Below, in pieces: positions 49,648-58,684 of a stretch of DNA of 64,000 bases. Every line of letters starts with the position of its first letter. The stretch's first letter is position 1. Source of the stretch: Aquimarina rhabdastrellae (GTDB lineage: Bacteria; Bacteroidota; Bacteroidia; Flavobacteriales; Flavobacteriaceae); the NCBI GenBank assembly GCA_947387485.1, contig CANDNT010000017.1, positions 1-64,000 on the forward strand, given 5' to 3'. Under the pieces are notes generated by a model. It worked only from the letters and a program-made list of their open reading frames with translations. It had not been told where the DNA came from and searched no databases. Position numbers and translations under genes: made by a program.

Positions 49648-50706
49648 ATGTATAAAATTTACTTAACAGCTTTATTATTACTTGTTATCTTCTTCCAATC
49701 TTGTAAAAAAGATGACTCATTTCAAGAATTTATTGCCAGTGATCCACAAGAAGAAGCAATCCTGAATGAAAATACTGTTTCTGATAATCTCGTTATCATA
49801 GAAAGTTCAAGAATATCAGAGCCGCTCCCTGAGCCTAGAGGGACAATCGATTTTCCTGAAATAGCAACCAGTCAATATGCTTATCTCAAACATGGTTTTA
49901 CAATCTTATTGCCTACAGGAGATTACTCAGGAGCTTATATTCAAGTAAAATCTTTAACTGGAAATTTAGCACCTAATTATCATGATGTACCTATCACAAA
50001 TAGATCTAATGTAAACTCTTCTAGTATCAAATCTAGTCTTTTTACTACTACCAATATAGATGGTCCCAATATCCCTGTTCACTTTAAAAGAACTATGACT
50101 CCAGGTAAATTTTGTTTTCTAATTAGTGTATATGATAATGAAGGTAATGTAAGTCAACCTCAAGAAGTATGCATAAATATTGAAGCTTGGGGAGGTAATC
50201 CTAATTTGGTTTCTCACTGGAAATTTGATCATGTCCTCGATAATGGACTTACTGTTTTGGCTGGTGAGGATCACTCATGCTCAAAAGACAACTCTTATAC
50301 TTGCAATAATCAAGAAACCTTAGAGATTTTACAAGCTTCATGTGAAGCCACATCTACGTTAAACTTTACCATAAGAGAAGATGGTACTTATTCGCTTACC
50401 GAAATTTATAAAAAAACAAAAAAACTCAATATAGAAGATTCAACATTAAACTGTGAAGCTAGATTTGATGAAGATTCTGATGATATTGCTTTTAGATCTC
50501 ATGGAAAATGGGCTTTTGATGAAGAAAATGGGACTCTTACGCTTGTTCAATTTGCAAAAAATGATCCTTTTGAACTTGATTACGGAAAAATAATTTCGAC
50601 AAATGCTATCGATGTTACAGCGACATCTCTTTCTATAAATGAAAACCAACAAGAAGAAGCTGGAGTTATCACTATTCCTGCTATTACATATAATTTAATA
50701 CGATAA
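49648..50706 (+). CDS. Secreted lipoprotein, paired-gene family (copy 2)
   Basis: The 352-residue lipoprotein has a signal ending VIFFQSCKK (Cys about residue 18). The blocks align with the protein encoded at 48264: DPQEEAILNENTVSDNL, YSGAYIQVKSLTGNLAPNYH, GKFCFLISVYDNEGNVSQPQ and INIEAWGGNPN, followed by a C-terminal lipocalin-like part with HGKWAFDEENGTLTLVQFAK. I start at ATG 49648, not at the in-frame GTG 49615, because only the ATG gives a normal signal peptide. It was probably formed by tandem duplication. Confidence 0.78.
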   Translation: MYKIYLTALLLLVIFFQSCKKDDSFQEFIASDPQEEAILNENTVSDNLVIIESSRISEPLPEPRGTIDFPEIATSQYAYLKHGFTILLPTGDYSGAYIQVKSLTGNLAPNYHDVPITNRSNVNSSSIKSSLFTTTNIDGPNIPVHFKRTMTPGKFCFLISVYDNEGNVSQPQEVCINIEAWGGNPNLVSHWKFDHVLDNGLTVLAGEDHSCSKDNSYTCNNQETLEILQASCEATSTLNFTIREDGTYSLTEIYKKTKKLNIEDSTLNCEARFDEDSDDIAFRSHGKWAFDEENGTLTLVQFAKNDPFELDYGKIISTNAIDVTATSLSINENQQEEAGVITIPAITYNLIR

Positions 50707-50741
50707 AAATTACTCTTAATAAAAACAACAACTAACTTCAA

Positions 50742-50784
50742 CCAAAAAAGCATCGCATAGTATTTTGCGATGCTTTTTATATTT
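50742..50784. terminator. Bidirectional terminator
   Basis: AAAAAGCATCGCA / TGCGATGCTTTTT, with an 8-nt loop and runs of A and T, between convergent genes. Confidence 0.9.
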
Positions 50785-50806
50785 CAAGTAAAAATTATCT
50801 TTTTAT

Positions 50807-51985
50807 CTAATCATAACTTTTTCTCCATTGCTGAGTGATCTCAAAAACATGTTCTAATATTTTTGCATCTTGATCTGTAAATTCAACATTACGTCTAGCC
50901 ATTACTACCTTGGCTACCTCAAATGCTTTTCTGGTTAAATATGTAACAAAACCATTACTTCCTCCCCAGCTATAACTAGGTACAAAATTACGAGGGAATC
51001 CACTACCAAAAATATTAGCATTAACCCCTATCACTGTTCCTGTATTGAACATGGTGTTAATACCACACTTAGAATGATCTCCCATCATCAATCCACAAAA
51101 TTGTAATCCTGTTTTGGCAAAACCTTCAGTTTCATAACTCCATAAACGCACAGGTGCATAATTGTTTTTCAAGTTCGATGTATTCGTATCAGCTCCTAAA
51201 TTACACCATTCTCCTATTACAGAATTTCCTAAAAATCCATCATGCCCTTTATTTGAATATCCAAAAATAACCGAATTACTTATTTCTCCTCCTACTTTTG
51301 CATAAGGTCCTATAGTTGTTCCTCCATAAATCTTAGCTCCCATCTTAACCACAGCATGATCTCCCAAAACAAAAGGTCCTCTAATTAAGCTTCCTTCCAT
51401 AATCTCTGCATCTTTTCCTATATATATAGGTCCTTTAGCTGCATTTAGAGTAGCTGCAAACACTGTTGCTCCTTCTTCTATAAAAATTTGCTCTTTATTG
51501 ATACATTGAACGCTTTCTGGTATAGGTTGAGATGTACGATCTCTAGTCAATAGCTCAAAATCTTCTGCTATGGCACGTTCATTTTTAGAGAAAATATCCC
51601 AAGTGTTTCCTATTTTTAATACATCAAAATCATAAGGGATTACATCATATACATCAAAATTAACTTCCTCATCTTCTTTTACATAAAATGCAATAGGCTC
51701 ATCTTTATAAAAAATAGCTTGGGCAGAAGTCATATTTTTTATCATCTTTACAAGATTAGTCGTAGGTAAGAATGATGCATTAATCATAATGTTCTCTTCT
51801 AATTCTACCATCGGGAATTTTTCACTTAAATACTCTTCTGTAACAGTAGAGGTAGTAGTTTCTAGATATTTTTCCCATTTTTCTCTAATAGTTAAGATAC
51901 CTATTCTAATATCTGCAACTGGTCTAGTATATGTAAAAGGTAATAAAGCATCTCTTGAAGCTCCATCAAAAAGGATATAATTCAT
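50807..51985 (-). CDS. GlmU-like sugar nucleotidyltransferase/acetyltransferase family protein
   Basis: The 392-residue protein has an N-terminal nucleotidyltransferase-like part (MNYILFDGASRDALLPFTYT, then TRPVADIRIGILTIREKW) and a C-terminal left-handed beta helix with hexapeptide repeats from about residue 180 (VFAATLNAAKGPIYIGKDAE, IRGPFVLGDHAVVKMGAKIY, IGPYAKVGG). It fits the Bacteroidota-specific GlmU-like family, which is distinct from true GlmU and whose substrate I cannot give. It lies downstream of rpmE on the same strand but beyond a strong terminator. Confidence 0.85.
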   Translation of the reverse strand: MNYILFDGASRDALLPFTYTRPVADIRIGILTIREKWEKYLETTTSTVTEEYLSEKFPMVELEENIMINASFLPTTNLVKMIKNMTSAQAIFYKDEPIAFYVKEDEEVNFDVYDVIPYDFDVLKIGNTWDIFSKNERAIAEDFELLTRDRTSQPIPESVQCINKEQIFIEEGATVFAATLNAAKGPIYIGKDAEIMEGSLIRGPFVLGDHAVVKMGAKIYGGTTIGPYAKVGGEISNSVIFGYSNKGHDGFLGNSVIGEWCNLGADTNTSNLKNNYAPVRLWSYETEGFAKTGLQFCGLMMGDHSKCGINTMFNTGTVIGVNANIFGSGFPRNFVPSYSWGGSNGFVTYLTRKAFEVAKVVMARRNVEFTDQDAKILEHVFEITQQWRKSYD

Positions 51986-52059
51986 ACAGAAAACTCTTTT
52001 ATAATAAATCGTTATAAAAATACATTGAAAATAGCAGTAGTACTATTTTTTAAAAATAA

Positions 52060-52088
52060 AAAAAGCCTTTCGATATGAAAGGCTCTTC
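52060..52088 (-). terminator. Terminator of rpmE
   Basis: GAGCCTTTC / GAAAGGCT with a 5-nt loop and a T-run on the minus strand, 20 bp after the L31 stop. Confidence 0.88.
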
Positions 52089-52107
52089 TTTTATATTATT
52101 ATCTAAA

Positions 52108-52359
52108 TTACTTTTTGAATTTAGCATATTTATTTTTGAACTTGTCAATACGTCCTGCTGTATCGATAAGTTTTGCTTTTCCAGTATAGAAAGGGTGTGA
52201 AGTTCTTGAAATTTCTAACTTTACAACCGGATACTCAACACCATCAACTTCGATAGTTTCTTTAGTATTCGCGGTAGATTTAGTTATAAAAACCTCATCA
52301 TTTGACATATCTTTGAAGGCTACTAACCTATAATTTTCTGGGTGAATACCTTGTTTCAT
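52108..52359 (-). CDS. rpmE: 50S ribosomal protein L31, type B
   Basis: The 83-residue protein begins MKQGIHPENYRLVAFKDMSN and continues with KSTANTKETI and the SRTSHPFYTGKAKLIDTAGR block that marks L31. The four Cys of the zinc-binding type A are absent, so this is the zinc-free type B form. The longest frame opens further upstream (52404), but the -7 box (52389-52396) lies between; ATG 52357-52359 gives the normal length. Confidence 0.96.
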   Translation of the reverse strand: MKQGIHPENYRLVAFKDMSNDEVFITKSTANTKETIEVDGVEYPVVKLEISRTSHPFYTGKAKLIDTAGRIDKFKNKYAKFKK

Positions 52360-52388
52360 CGTAATAATCTTTTCATTTTTTCGAGCTG

Positions 52389-52418
52389 CAAATTTAAGAA
52401 ACATATATAATATAACAA
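52389..52418 (-). promoter_or_regulatory. Promoter of rpmE
   Basis: On the minus strand TTG (52416-52418), exactly 19 bp, TAAATTTG (52389-52396). Confidence 0.8.
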
Positions 52419-52488
52419 CAATTATTTCAAAAAAAATGCAAATTATTTCGAAATTTTATTTAATTCTCGATTACTTGTAACGTTTTAG

Positions 52489-52496
52489 TATATTTG
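52489..52496 (+). promoter_or_regulatory. -7 box of the DUF4199-GT2 pair
   Basis: TATATTTG, 41 bp before ATG 52538. No TTG at 19-bp spacing. Confidence 0.5.
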
Positions 52497-52537
52497 TTTA
52501 CTGATAGGTTATACTAATAACCAAAAATCATGTACTT

Positions 52538-53065
52538 ATGGAGAATGTAAAACCTTCTGCTAAAAAATTTATTCTTAACTACGGTCTAATCCTTGGTATT
52601 GTAAGTGTATTACTAGGTGTAATACTATATGTTACAGACAATCACGTTCAACCGCATTGGGCATTCTCAATCATAGGATTGATTATCATTACTGTAGCTA
52701 TCATCATGGGAATTAAAGCCTATAAAAATGAAAACAATAGCTATCTTACTATAGGAGAAGCCATTAAAATAGGTTTAGGAATTGCTCTTATCTCAGGAAT
52801 TATAGGAGGAGTTTGGTCTCTACTAGTTTCTAATGTATTAGATCCAGATTTTTTAGCGAAGTCTATAGAACTTCAAAGAGAACAAGCTTTACAAATGAAT
52901 CCTAATTTAACGGATGAACAACTTGAACAAGCTGCCGAGATAGGTAAAAAATTCAGTTCTCCTTTTATTGTTTTTGCAATTGGATTGGTAGTAAATATCT
53001 TTTTAGGTTTTATTATCTCTCTTATAGGAGGTGCAGTAATGCAGAAAAAAGAAAATATATATTAA
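52538..53065 (+). CDS. DUF4199-family membrane protein
   Basis: The 175-residue protein has four hydrophobic segments (about 15-32, 42-60, 74-95 and 143-166) and the family pattern NNSYLTIGEAIKIGLGIALI near residue 65, with a Gln/Glu-rich amphipathic loop (MNPNLTDEQLEQAAEIGKKF) between segments three and four. DUF4199 proteins have no known function. It precedes a GT2 glycosyltransferase gene with a three-base gap, a gene order common in Flavobacteriia, so a role with membrane glycolipids is possible. Confidence 0.85.
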   Translation: MENVKPSAKKFILNYGLILGIVSVLLGVILYVTDNHVQPHWAFSIIGLIIITVAIIMGIKAYKNENNSYLTIGEAIKIGLGIALISGIIGGVWSLLVSNVLDPDFLAKSIELQREQALQMNPNLTDEQLEQAAEIGKKFSSPFIVFAIGLVVNIFLGFIISLIGGAVMQKKENIY

Positions 53066-53068
53066 TAT

Positions 53069-54016
53069 ATGGATATATCTGTGGTTATACCGCTGCTCAA
53101 TGAGCAGGAATCACTTAACGAACTATACAATTGGATTGCAAAAGTTATGCAATCCAATTCTTTTTCTTACGAAATTCTTTTTATCGATGATGGAAGTACA
53201 GATGACTCTTGGAATACTATCCAGGAATTATCAGAAAAAGATCCTCGAGTAAAAGGAATTCGTTTTTTACGTAATTATGGTAAATCTCAGGCTTTACATG
53301 CTGGTTTTGAAGCTGTATCTGGAGATGTCATCATTACAATGGATGCAGATTTACAAGACAATCCAGAAGAAATTCCTGAATTATTTGACATGATTCAAAA
53401 TCAAGGCTACGATCTAGTTTCTGGTTGGAAAAAGAAACGCTACGACTCTATCATAGCTAAAAATTTGCCTTCCAAATTATTTAACGCCGCTGCTCGTAAA
53501 ACTTCTGGAGTAAAATTAAATGACTTTAATTGTGGATTAAAGGCTTACAAACAAATAGTAGTTAAAAACATTGATGTCTATGGCGAAATGCATCGTTACA
53601 TTCCTGTTCTTGCAAAAAATGCAGGATTCTCAAAAATTGGAGAAAAAGTAGTTAAACATCAAGCTAGAAAATACGGAACCACAAAATTTGGTATAGATCG
53701 CTTTGTTAATGGTTTTTTAGATCTAATTACAATATGGTTTATGTCAAGATTTGCCAAAAGACCTATGCACTTTTTTGGCTTAATTGGTACCTTGTTATTT
53801 TTTGCTGGTTTTTGTTTTTCTGTATATATGGGTATCGACAAACTATATATTGATACACAAGGAAGATTGATTACACAACGTCCCGAATTCTATATAGCAC
53901 TTATTTGTATGGTATTAGGAACACAATTCTTCTTAGCCGGTTTTATAGGAGAAATCATTATAATTACCAAAAGAGATAAAAAACGATATAAAGTAGCAGA
54001 AAAAATAAAGGTTTAA
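53069..54016 (+). CDS. Family 2 glycosyltransferase, DPM1/GtrB-like
   Basis: A 315-residue membrane glycosyltransferase that most likely transfers a sugar from a nucleotide donor to polyprenyl phosphate. The GT-A domain shows VVIPLLNEQESL near residue 5, DDGSTDDS near 40, MDADLQDNPEEIPELF near 90 (DxD-type metal site) and DFNCGLKAYK near 150. Two C-terminal hydrophobic segments (about 233-256 and 268-292) anchor it. It starts three bases after the DUF4199 gene. Confidence 0.92.
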   Translation: MDISVVIPLLNEQESLNELYNWIAKVMQSNSFSYEILFIDDGSTDDSWNTIQELSEKDPRVKGIRFLRNYGKSQALHAGFEAVSGDVIITMDADLQDNPEEIPELFDMIQNQGYDLVSGWKKKRYDSIIAKNLPSKLFNAAARKTSGVKLNDFNCGLKAYKQIVVKNIDVYGEMHRYIPVLAKNAGFSKIGEKVVKHQARKYGTTKFGIDRFVNGFLDLITIWFMSRFAKRPMHFFGLIGTLLFFAGFCFSVYMGIDKLYIDTQGRLITQRPEFYIALICMVLGTQFFLAGFIGEIIIITKRDKKRYKVAEKIKV

Positions 54017-54043
54017 CTATAAATTTTAGTTCTTTTAAAAGAC

Positions 54044-54073
54044 TTGAAGTATCTTAATTAAATCTTATTTTTG
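54044..54073 (+). promoter_or_regulatory. Promoter of the phosphohexomutase gene
   Basis: TTG (54044-54046), exactly 19 bp, TATTTTTG (54066-54073), with ATG at 54096. Confidence 0.8.
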
Positions 54074-54095
54074 TCCACCTAAATATATTTAACCT

Positions 54096-55823
54096 ATGGC
54101 AGTAATTGATACTACAATAGCTTCACAAGTTAGCGAATGGCTAACTCCTATATTTGACAACACAACACAACAAAAAATACAAGACCTAATTGATAATCAT
54201 CCAGAAGAACTTAAAGAGAGTTTTTATAAAAATCTAGAGTTTGGTACTGGTGGTATGAGAGGTATTATGGGTGTTGGTACAAATCGTATCAATAAATATA
54301 CCTTAGGTAAAAATACACAAGGATTAAGTAATTATATCCACAAACAATTCCCAAATGAACAACCTAAAGTAGTTATTGCTTATGATTGTAGACATAATAG
54401 CAATACGTTAGCAAAAATTGTTGCCGATGTATTTTCTGCAAACGGAATTAAAGTATTTTTATTCTCTGAGCTACGCCCTACTCCAGAATTATCTTTTGCT
54501 GTAAAAGAATTAGGATGTCATTGTGGTATAGTACTTACAGCTAGTCATAACCCACCAGAGTACAATGGATATAAAGTGTACTGGCAAGATGGCGGACAAC
54601 TAGTTCCACCTCAAGATAAAGAAATTATTGCAGAGATTAATTCACTTAATTATGCTGATATCAACTTTGACGCAAATGAAGAATTAATCCAAATGATTGA
54701 TAAAGAAATTGATACTGTTTTTATTGAAAATAGTGTCAAAAAAGGAAGTTTTGCAGCCTCTCAAGAAGCAAAAGACGATATTACTATTGTATTTACTTCG
54801 TTACATGGTACTTCTATTAAAGCAATACCAGAAACGCTTCAAAAAGCTGGATATAAAAATGTTCATATTGTCCAAGAACAAGCAGAACCTAATGGAGATT
54901 TCCCAACAGTAAAATCTCCTAATCCAGAAGAACCTGAAGCATTAACTATGGCTATGGAATTAGCAAAAGAAGTTAATGCAGATATAGTTATTGGTACAGA
55001 CCCTGATTGTGACCGATTAGGAATTGCCGTTCGTAACTTAGATGGAGAACTTGAATTATTGAACGGTAATCAAACTATGGTTCTCATGACTTGGTTTTTA
55101 CTTGATCATTATAAAAAACAAGGCTTAAAAGGAAATGAGTTTATCGCTTCTACTATCGTTTCAACTCCTATGATGCGTAGTCTTGCTGATGCTTTTGGCG
55201 TTACATACAAAGAAGTACTTACCGGTTTTAAATGGATTGCCAAATTAATCAAAGATTTTCCTCAAGATCATTTTATAGGAGGCGGTGAAGAAAGTTTTGG
55301 TTTTATGGTAGGCGACTTTGTTCGTGATAAAGATGCCGTAACTTCTACCTTATTAGCTTGTGAAATTGTAGCGTATACAAAAGCTAACGGAAGTTCATTC
55401 TACAGACAACTTATTGAGCTATATACCTCTCATGGTTTTTATAAAGAATCTTTAGTTTCTCTAGTTAAAAAAGGAATCGAAGGAGCTACTCAAATTAAAC
55501 AAACTATGGTTGATTTACGCAATACTCCACCTCAATATATCAACGAAGAAAAAGTAGTATTAATAGAAGATTATGATAAAAGTATTGCTTACAATACACA
55601 AGATCATACAGAAACAACTATTGATGTACCTAAATCTAATGTATTAATTTTTTATACCGAAGAAGGTAGTAAAATTGCAGCACGCCCTAGTGGTACCGAA
55701 CCAAAAATTAAATTTTATATAAGTGTTCAACAACCACTAGCTTCTGTCGATGATTTTGAAACCATACAAAATGAACTAGATCATAAAATTCTAGCCATCA
55801 AAAAAGATTTACAATTAACTTAA
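54096..55823 (+). CDS. Phosphoglucomutase/phosphomannomutase
   Basis: A cytoplasmic alpha-D-phosphohexomutase of 575 aa that interconverts hexose 1- and 6-phosphates for glycan precursors. All four domains are present: FGTGGMRGIMGVGTNRINKY near residue 48, the phosphoserine loop LTASHNPPEYNGYK near 147, the metal-binding DPDCDR near 306, the sugar-binding GGGEESFGF near 392 and the phosphate-binding RPSGTEPKIKF near 529. The length fits the PgcA-type (long) group common in Bacteroidota and Firmicutes. Confidence 0.95.
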   Translation: MAVIDTTIASQVSEWLTPIFDNTTQQKIQDLIDNHPEELKESFYKNLEFGTGGMRGIMGVGTNRINKYTLGKNTQGLSNYIHKQFPNEQPKVVIAYDCRHNSNTLAKIVADVFSANGIKVFLFSELRPTPELSFAVKELGCHCGIVLTASHNPPEYNGYKVYWQDGGQLVPPQDKEIIAEINSLNYADINFDANEELIQMIDKEIDTVFIENSVKKGSFAASQEAKDDITIVFTSLHGTSIKAIPETLQKAGYKNVHIVQEQAEPNGDFPTVKSPNPEEPEALTMAMELAKEVNADIVIGTDPDCDRLGIAVRNLDGELELLNGNQTMVLMTWFLLDHYKKQGLKGNEFIASTIVSTPMMRSLADAFGVTYKEVLTGFKWIAKLIKDFPQDHFIGGGEESFGFMVGDFVRDKDAVTSTLLACEIVAYTKANGSSFYRQLIELYTSHGFYKESLVSLVKKGIEGATQIKQTMVDLRNTPPQYINEEKVVLIEDYDKSIAYNTQDHTETTIDVPKSNVLIFYTEEGSKIAARPSGTEPKIKFYISVQQPLASVDDFETIQNELDHKILAIKKDLQLT

Positions 55824-55825
55824 AT

Positions 55826-55852
55826 AAAATTGCCCTTTTGGGGCAATTTTCA
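55826..55852 (+). terminator. Hairpin terminator
   Basis: AAAATTGCCC / GGGCAATTTT (10-bp stem) with a 4-nt loop, then a T-rich tract. It lies between the mutase gene and the ABC gene, which starts 11 bp later, so some read-through is likely. Confidence 0.82.
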
Positions 55853-55862
55853 CTTTTATTAA

Positions 55863-57686
55863 ATGGAATACTTTAAACAAATTTTGCGTTATGCAAAACC
55901 TTATAAAATATATGCAATACTCAATATTATTGCCAATATATTTTATGCATTATTTGGTACATTAGCAATGGTATCCTTATTTCCTATGCTTAATGTACTT
56001 TTTGGGAAAACAGAAAGAATTCGTACCGAACCTAAATGGGACGGTATTTTCAATGCCAAAGATTATATCGAAAATTACCTTAATTATTTTGTAACTACAA
56101 AACAAGACGAAGGTCATAGCGATGTTTTAATCTTTATGATAGCATTAATCATCTTCATGTTCTTTATGAAGAATATCTTTAATTATCTAGCCATGTATTT
56201 CATTACTTTCTTAAGAAATGGTGTTCTAAAAGATATTAGAAATGAACTTTATCAAAAAACAATTGATTTACCTTTATCTTTCTTCTCAGAAAAAAGAAAA
56301 GGTGATACTATAGCTCGTATTTCTACAGACGTATTAGAAATACAACACTCATTCTTATCTATTTTAGAGCTAATCGTTAGAGAACCACTTACTATCTTAT
56401 TTGCAATAGGAGCTATGATTATGATTAGCCCTCAACTAACAATATTTGTATTTATTTTTATCCCCATTTCTGGATTCGTAATTTCATTAATTGGGAAAAA
56501 ATTAAAGAAACATTCTGATGATGTTCAAAAAGAACAAGGTTTCTTCCTTTCTATTGTAGAAGAAACATTGGGAGGACTTAAAGTTGTTAAAGGTTTTAAC
56601 GCTCAAAAGATTTTTAATTCAAAATTTCAAGAATCAACTTCACGTTTCTATAATTTTTCAAATAGTCTTTTAAATCGTCAAAATTTAGCCTCCCCAACAA
56701 GTGAGTTTCTAGGGATTACCGTTATTGCTATTTTATTGTGGTATGGAGGACAAATGGTATTAGTTGACAAGGTATTAGATCCAGGGTTATTTATCGTGTA
56801 CATGGGATTAGCATATCAAATCCTTACACCTGCAAAAGCAATATCAAAAGCTACTTATGGTGTAAAACGTGGTAATGCTGCTGCCGAGCGTGTTTTAGAA
56901 ATTCTAAATACCGAATCTCCTCTTAAGGATAAACCAAATGCTATTGATAAAAAAGAATTTGATACAGCTATCGAAATAGATACTATTTCTTTTAAATACG
57001 AAGACGATTATGTGCTTAAAGATTTTTCATTACAAGTTCCTAAAGGGTCTTCTGTAGCTTTAGTAGGTCAATCTGGAAGTGGAAAATCTACAATTGCAAA
57101 TTTAGTAACTCGTTTTTATGACATTAACAAAGGAGATATTAAAATCGATGGTATTAATATCAAAGATTTAAGTAAGCATTCTTTAAGAAACATGCTAGGA
57201 TTAGTTACTCAAAAATCTATCCTATTCCACGATACCATAAAAAACAATTTGCTTATTGGTAAAGAAGATGCTACTGATGAAGAAATTATTGAAGCACTTA
57301 AAATAGCAAATGCATGGGAATTTGTAAAAGATAAACCCCAAGGTATTCATACTGTTGTAGGTGATAGCGGAGATAAATTGAGTGGTGGACAACAGCAACG
57401 CCTTTCTATTGCACGAGCTGTTCTTAAAAATCCACCAATAATGATCCTTGATGAAGCAACTTCTGCTCTAGATACAGAAAGTGAACGTCTAGTTCAAGCT
57501 GCTTTAGAAAATATGATGAAAAACAGAACTAGTATCGTTATTGCTCACCGTTTATCTACAATTCAAAATTCTGATCTTATTGTTGTCATGCAACAAGGTA
57601 GAATTGTAGAACAAGGAAAACATGATGAATTAATTGCAAAAAATGGCGTTTATAATAAATTAGTCTCTATGCAATCTTTTGACTAA
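55863..57686 (+). CDS. ABC exporter with fused permease and ATPase (MsbA-like)
   Basis: A half-transporter of 607 aa: six membrane segments in residues 15-330, then the ATPase with Walker A VALVGQSGSGKST near residue 400, Q loop GLVTQKSILF near 447, signature LSGGQQQRLS near 507, Walker B IMILDEATSALD near 528 and the switch His IAHRLST near 562. Lipid A/lipid flippase or drug export is the usual assignment in this group. The start lies 11 bp after a terminator, and expression may come from read-through of the mutase transcript. Confidence 0.94.
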   Translation: MEYFKQILRYAKPYKIYAILNIIANIFYALFGTLAMVSLFPMLNVLFGKTERIRTEPKWDGIFNAKDYIENYLNYFVTTKQDEGHSDVLIFMIALIIFMFFMKNIFNYLAMYFITFLRNGVLKDIRNELYQKTIDLPLSFFSEKRKGDTIARISTDVLEIQHSFLSILELIVREPLTILFAIGAMIMISPQLTIFVFIFIPISGFVISLIGKKLKKHSDDVQKEQGFFLSIVEETLGGLKVVKGFNAQKIFNSKFQESTSRFYNFSNSLLNRQNLASPTSEFLGITVIAILLWYGGQMVLVDKVLDPGLFIVYMGLAYQILTPAKAISKATYGVKRGNAAAERVLEILNTESPLKDKPNAIDKKEFDTAIEIDTISFKYEDDYVLKDFSLQVPKGSSVALVGQSGSGKSTIANLVTRFYDINKGDIKIDGINIKDLSKHSLRNMLGLVTQKSILFHDTIKNNLLIGKEDATDEEIIEALKIANAWEFVKDKPQGIHTVVGDSGDKLSGGQQQRLSIARAVLKNPPIMILDEATSALDTESERLVQAALENMMKNRTSIVIAHRLSTIQNSDLIVVMQQGRIVEQGKHDELIAKNGVYNKLVSMQSFD

Positions 57687-57707
57687 TCTTTTGACTACAA
57701 GATAATC

Positions 57708-57766
57708 ACACCTTATAGTTCTATGGTAGAGTTTTCTCTTTATCAGGAAATTATAAGGTGTTTTTG
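57708..57766 (+). terminator. Long-loop hairpin terminator
   Basis: ACACCTTATA / TATAAGGTGT (perfect 10 bp) with a loop of about 34 nt, followed by TTTT. Confidence 0.6.
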
Positions 57767-57787
57767 CGTAAAAAAACTTACAAATAA

Positions 57788-57816
57788 AAAAAGAGTGCTC
57801 ACGCACTCTTTTTAAT
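57788..57816. terminator. Second hairpin terminator
   Basis: AAAAAGAGTGC / GCACTCTTTTT with a 4-nt TCAC loop and flanking A- and T-runs. Confidence 0.85.
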
Positions 57817-58136
57817 CACACAAATCATCTTAAATTTAGGGGCTTATTCTAAAATTAAAATTCACTCTTAAAACTATTATTTTCGGGGGAATAATAATAG
57901 TTATCTCTTTATTATTACACTGTAAATATACAACTATTTTTGAATTAAAAAACTAAAACAATGTTTTTTGACTAAAAAAAATGCTTTTTGGCTTATATTT
58001 TAACTTTTATTCTTACATTTTCCTACAAACAAAGTGTTTTATTTATTTTTTTTGACTTCTAATTAAACCTTTTTAACTTCATACAGTCTTAATATTGAAA
58101 GTTATAAGATGACACGTAGATAATAAAATCAGCTAT

Positions 58137-58682
58137 TTGGATACACAAGAAGAACATTTAATACAAGCCTTACATTCTGAAAGTCAATTTGAACAAGCTT
58201 TTAGTCAACTGGTACATCTATATAAGAAAAGATTGTACTGGCATATCAGGAATATGGTTAAAAATCATGACGATACAGATGATATCTTACAAAATGTATT
58301 CATCAAAGTATATAAGAATGTGAAAAAATTTAAAGGAGATAGTAAATTATACTCTTGGTTATATCGTATAGCCACAAATGAAGCTATAACCTTTTTAAAT
58401 CAAAAAGCTAAAAAATATCAGATTAGTAATGAAGAATTACAACAACATCTTGTAGAAAGTTTAAAAGCAGATGTTTATTATCAAGGTGATGAAATTCAAT
58501 TAAAGTTACAACAAGCAATAGCTACTTTACCACAAAAGCAACAACAAGTATTTAATATGAAATACTTTCAAGATTTAAAATATAAAGAAATTGCTAACAT
58601 TTTGGAAACTAGCGAAGGGGCATTAAAAGCTTCATATCATATTGCTAGCAAAAAAATTGAAGCCTTTATTAAAGCACTATAA
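58137..58682 (+). CDS. RNA polymerase sigma factor, ECF type
   Basis: The 181-residue protein has region 2 (about 22-92: QLVHLYKKRLYWHIRNMVKN, HDDTDDILQNVFIKVYKNV, SKLYSWLYRIATNEAITFLN) and region 4 (about 122-175: LQQAIATLPQKQQQVFNMKY, LKYKEIANILETSEGALKAS). It is followed two bases later by a membrane protein gene and then a periplasmic protein gene: a sigma, anti-sigma-like, envelope-sensor cassette. The start at TTG 58137 is forced; the first in-frame ATG would cut into region 2. Confidence 0.92.
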   Translation: MDTQEEHLIQALHSESQFEQAFSQLVHLYKKRLYWHIRNMVKNHDDTDDILQNVFIKVYKNVKKFKGDSKLYSWLYRIATNEAITFLNQKAKKYQISNEELQQHLVESLKADVYYQGDEIQLKLQQAIATLPQKQQQVFNMKYFQDLKYKEIANILETSEGALKASYHIASKKIEAFIKAL

Positions 58683-58684
58683 TC

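Larger units (their letters stand above)
57687..58136. other. 450-bp intergenic region with two terminators
   Basis: Holds two hairpins after the ABC exporter gene (57708-57766 and 57788-57816) and then about 300 bp of AT-rich sequence with no clear gene, RNA or consensus promoter before the sigma factor gene. Confidence 0.55.
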
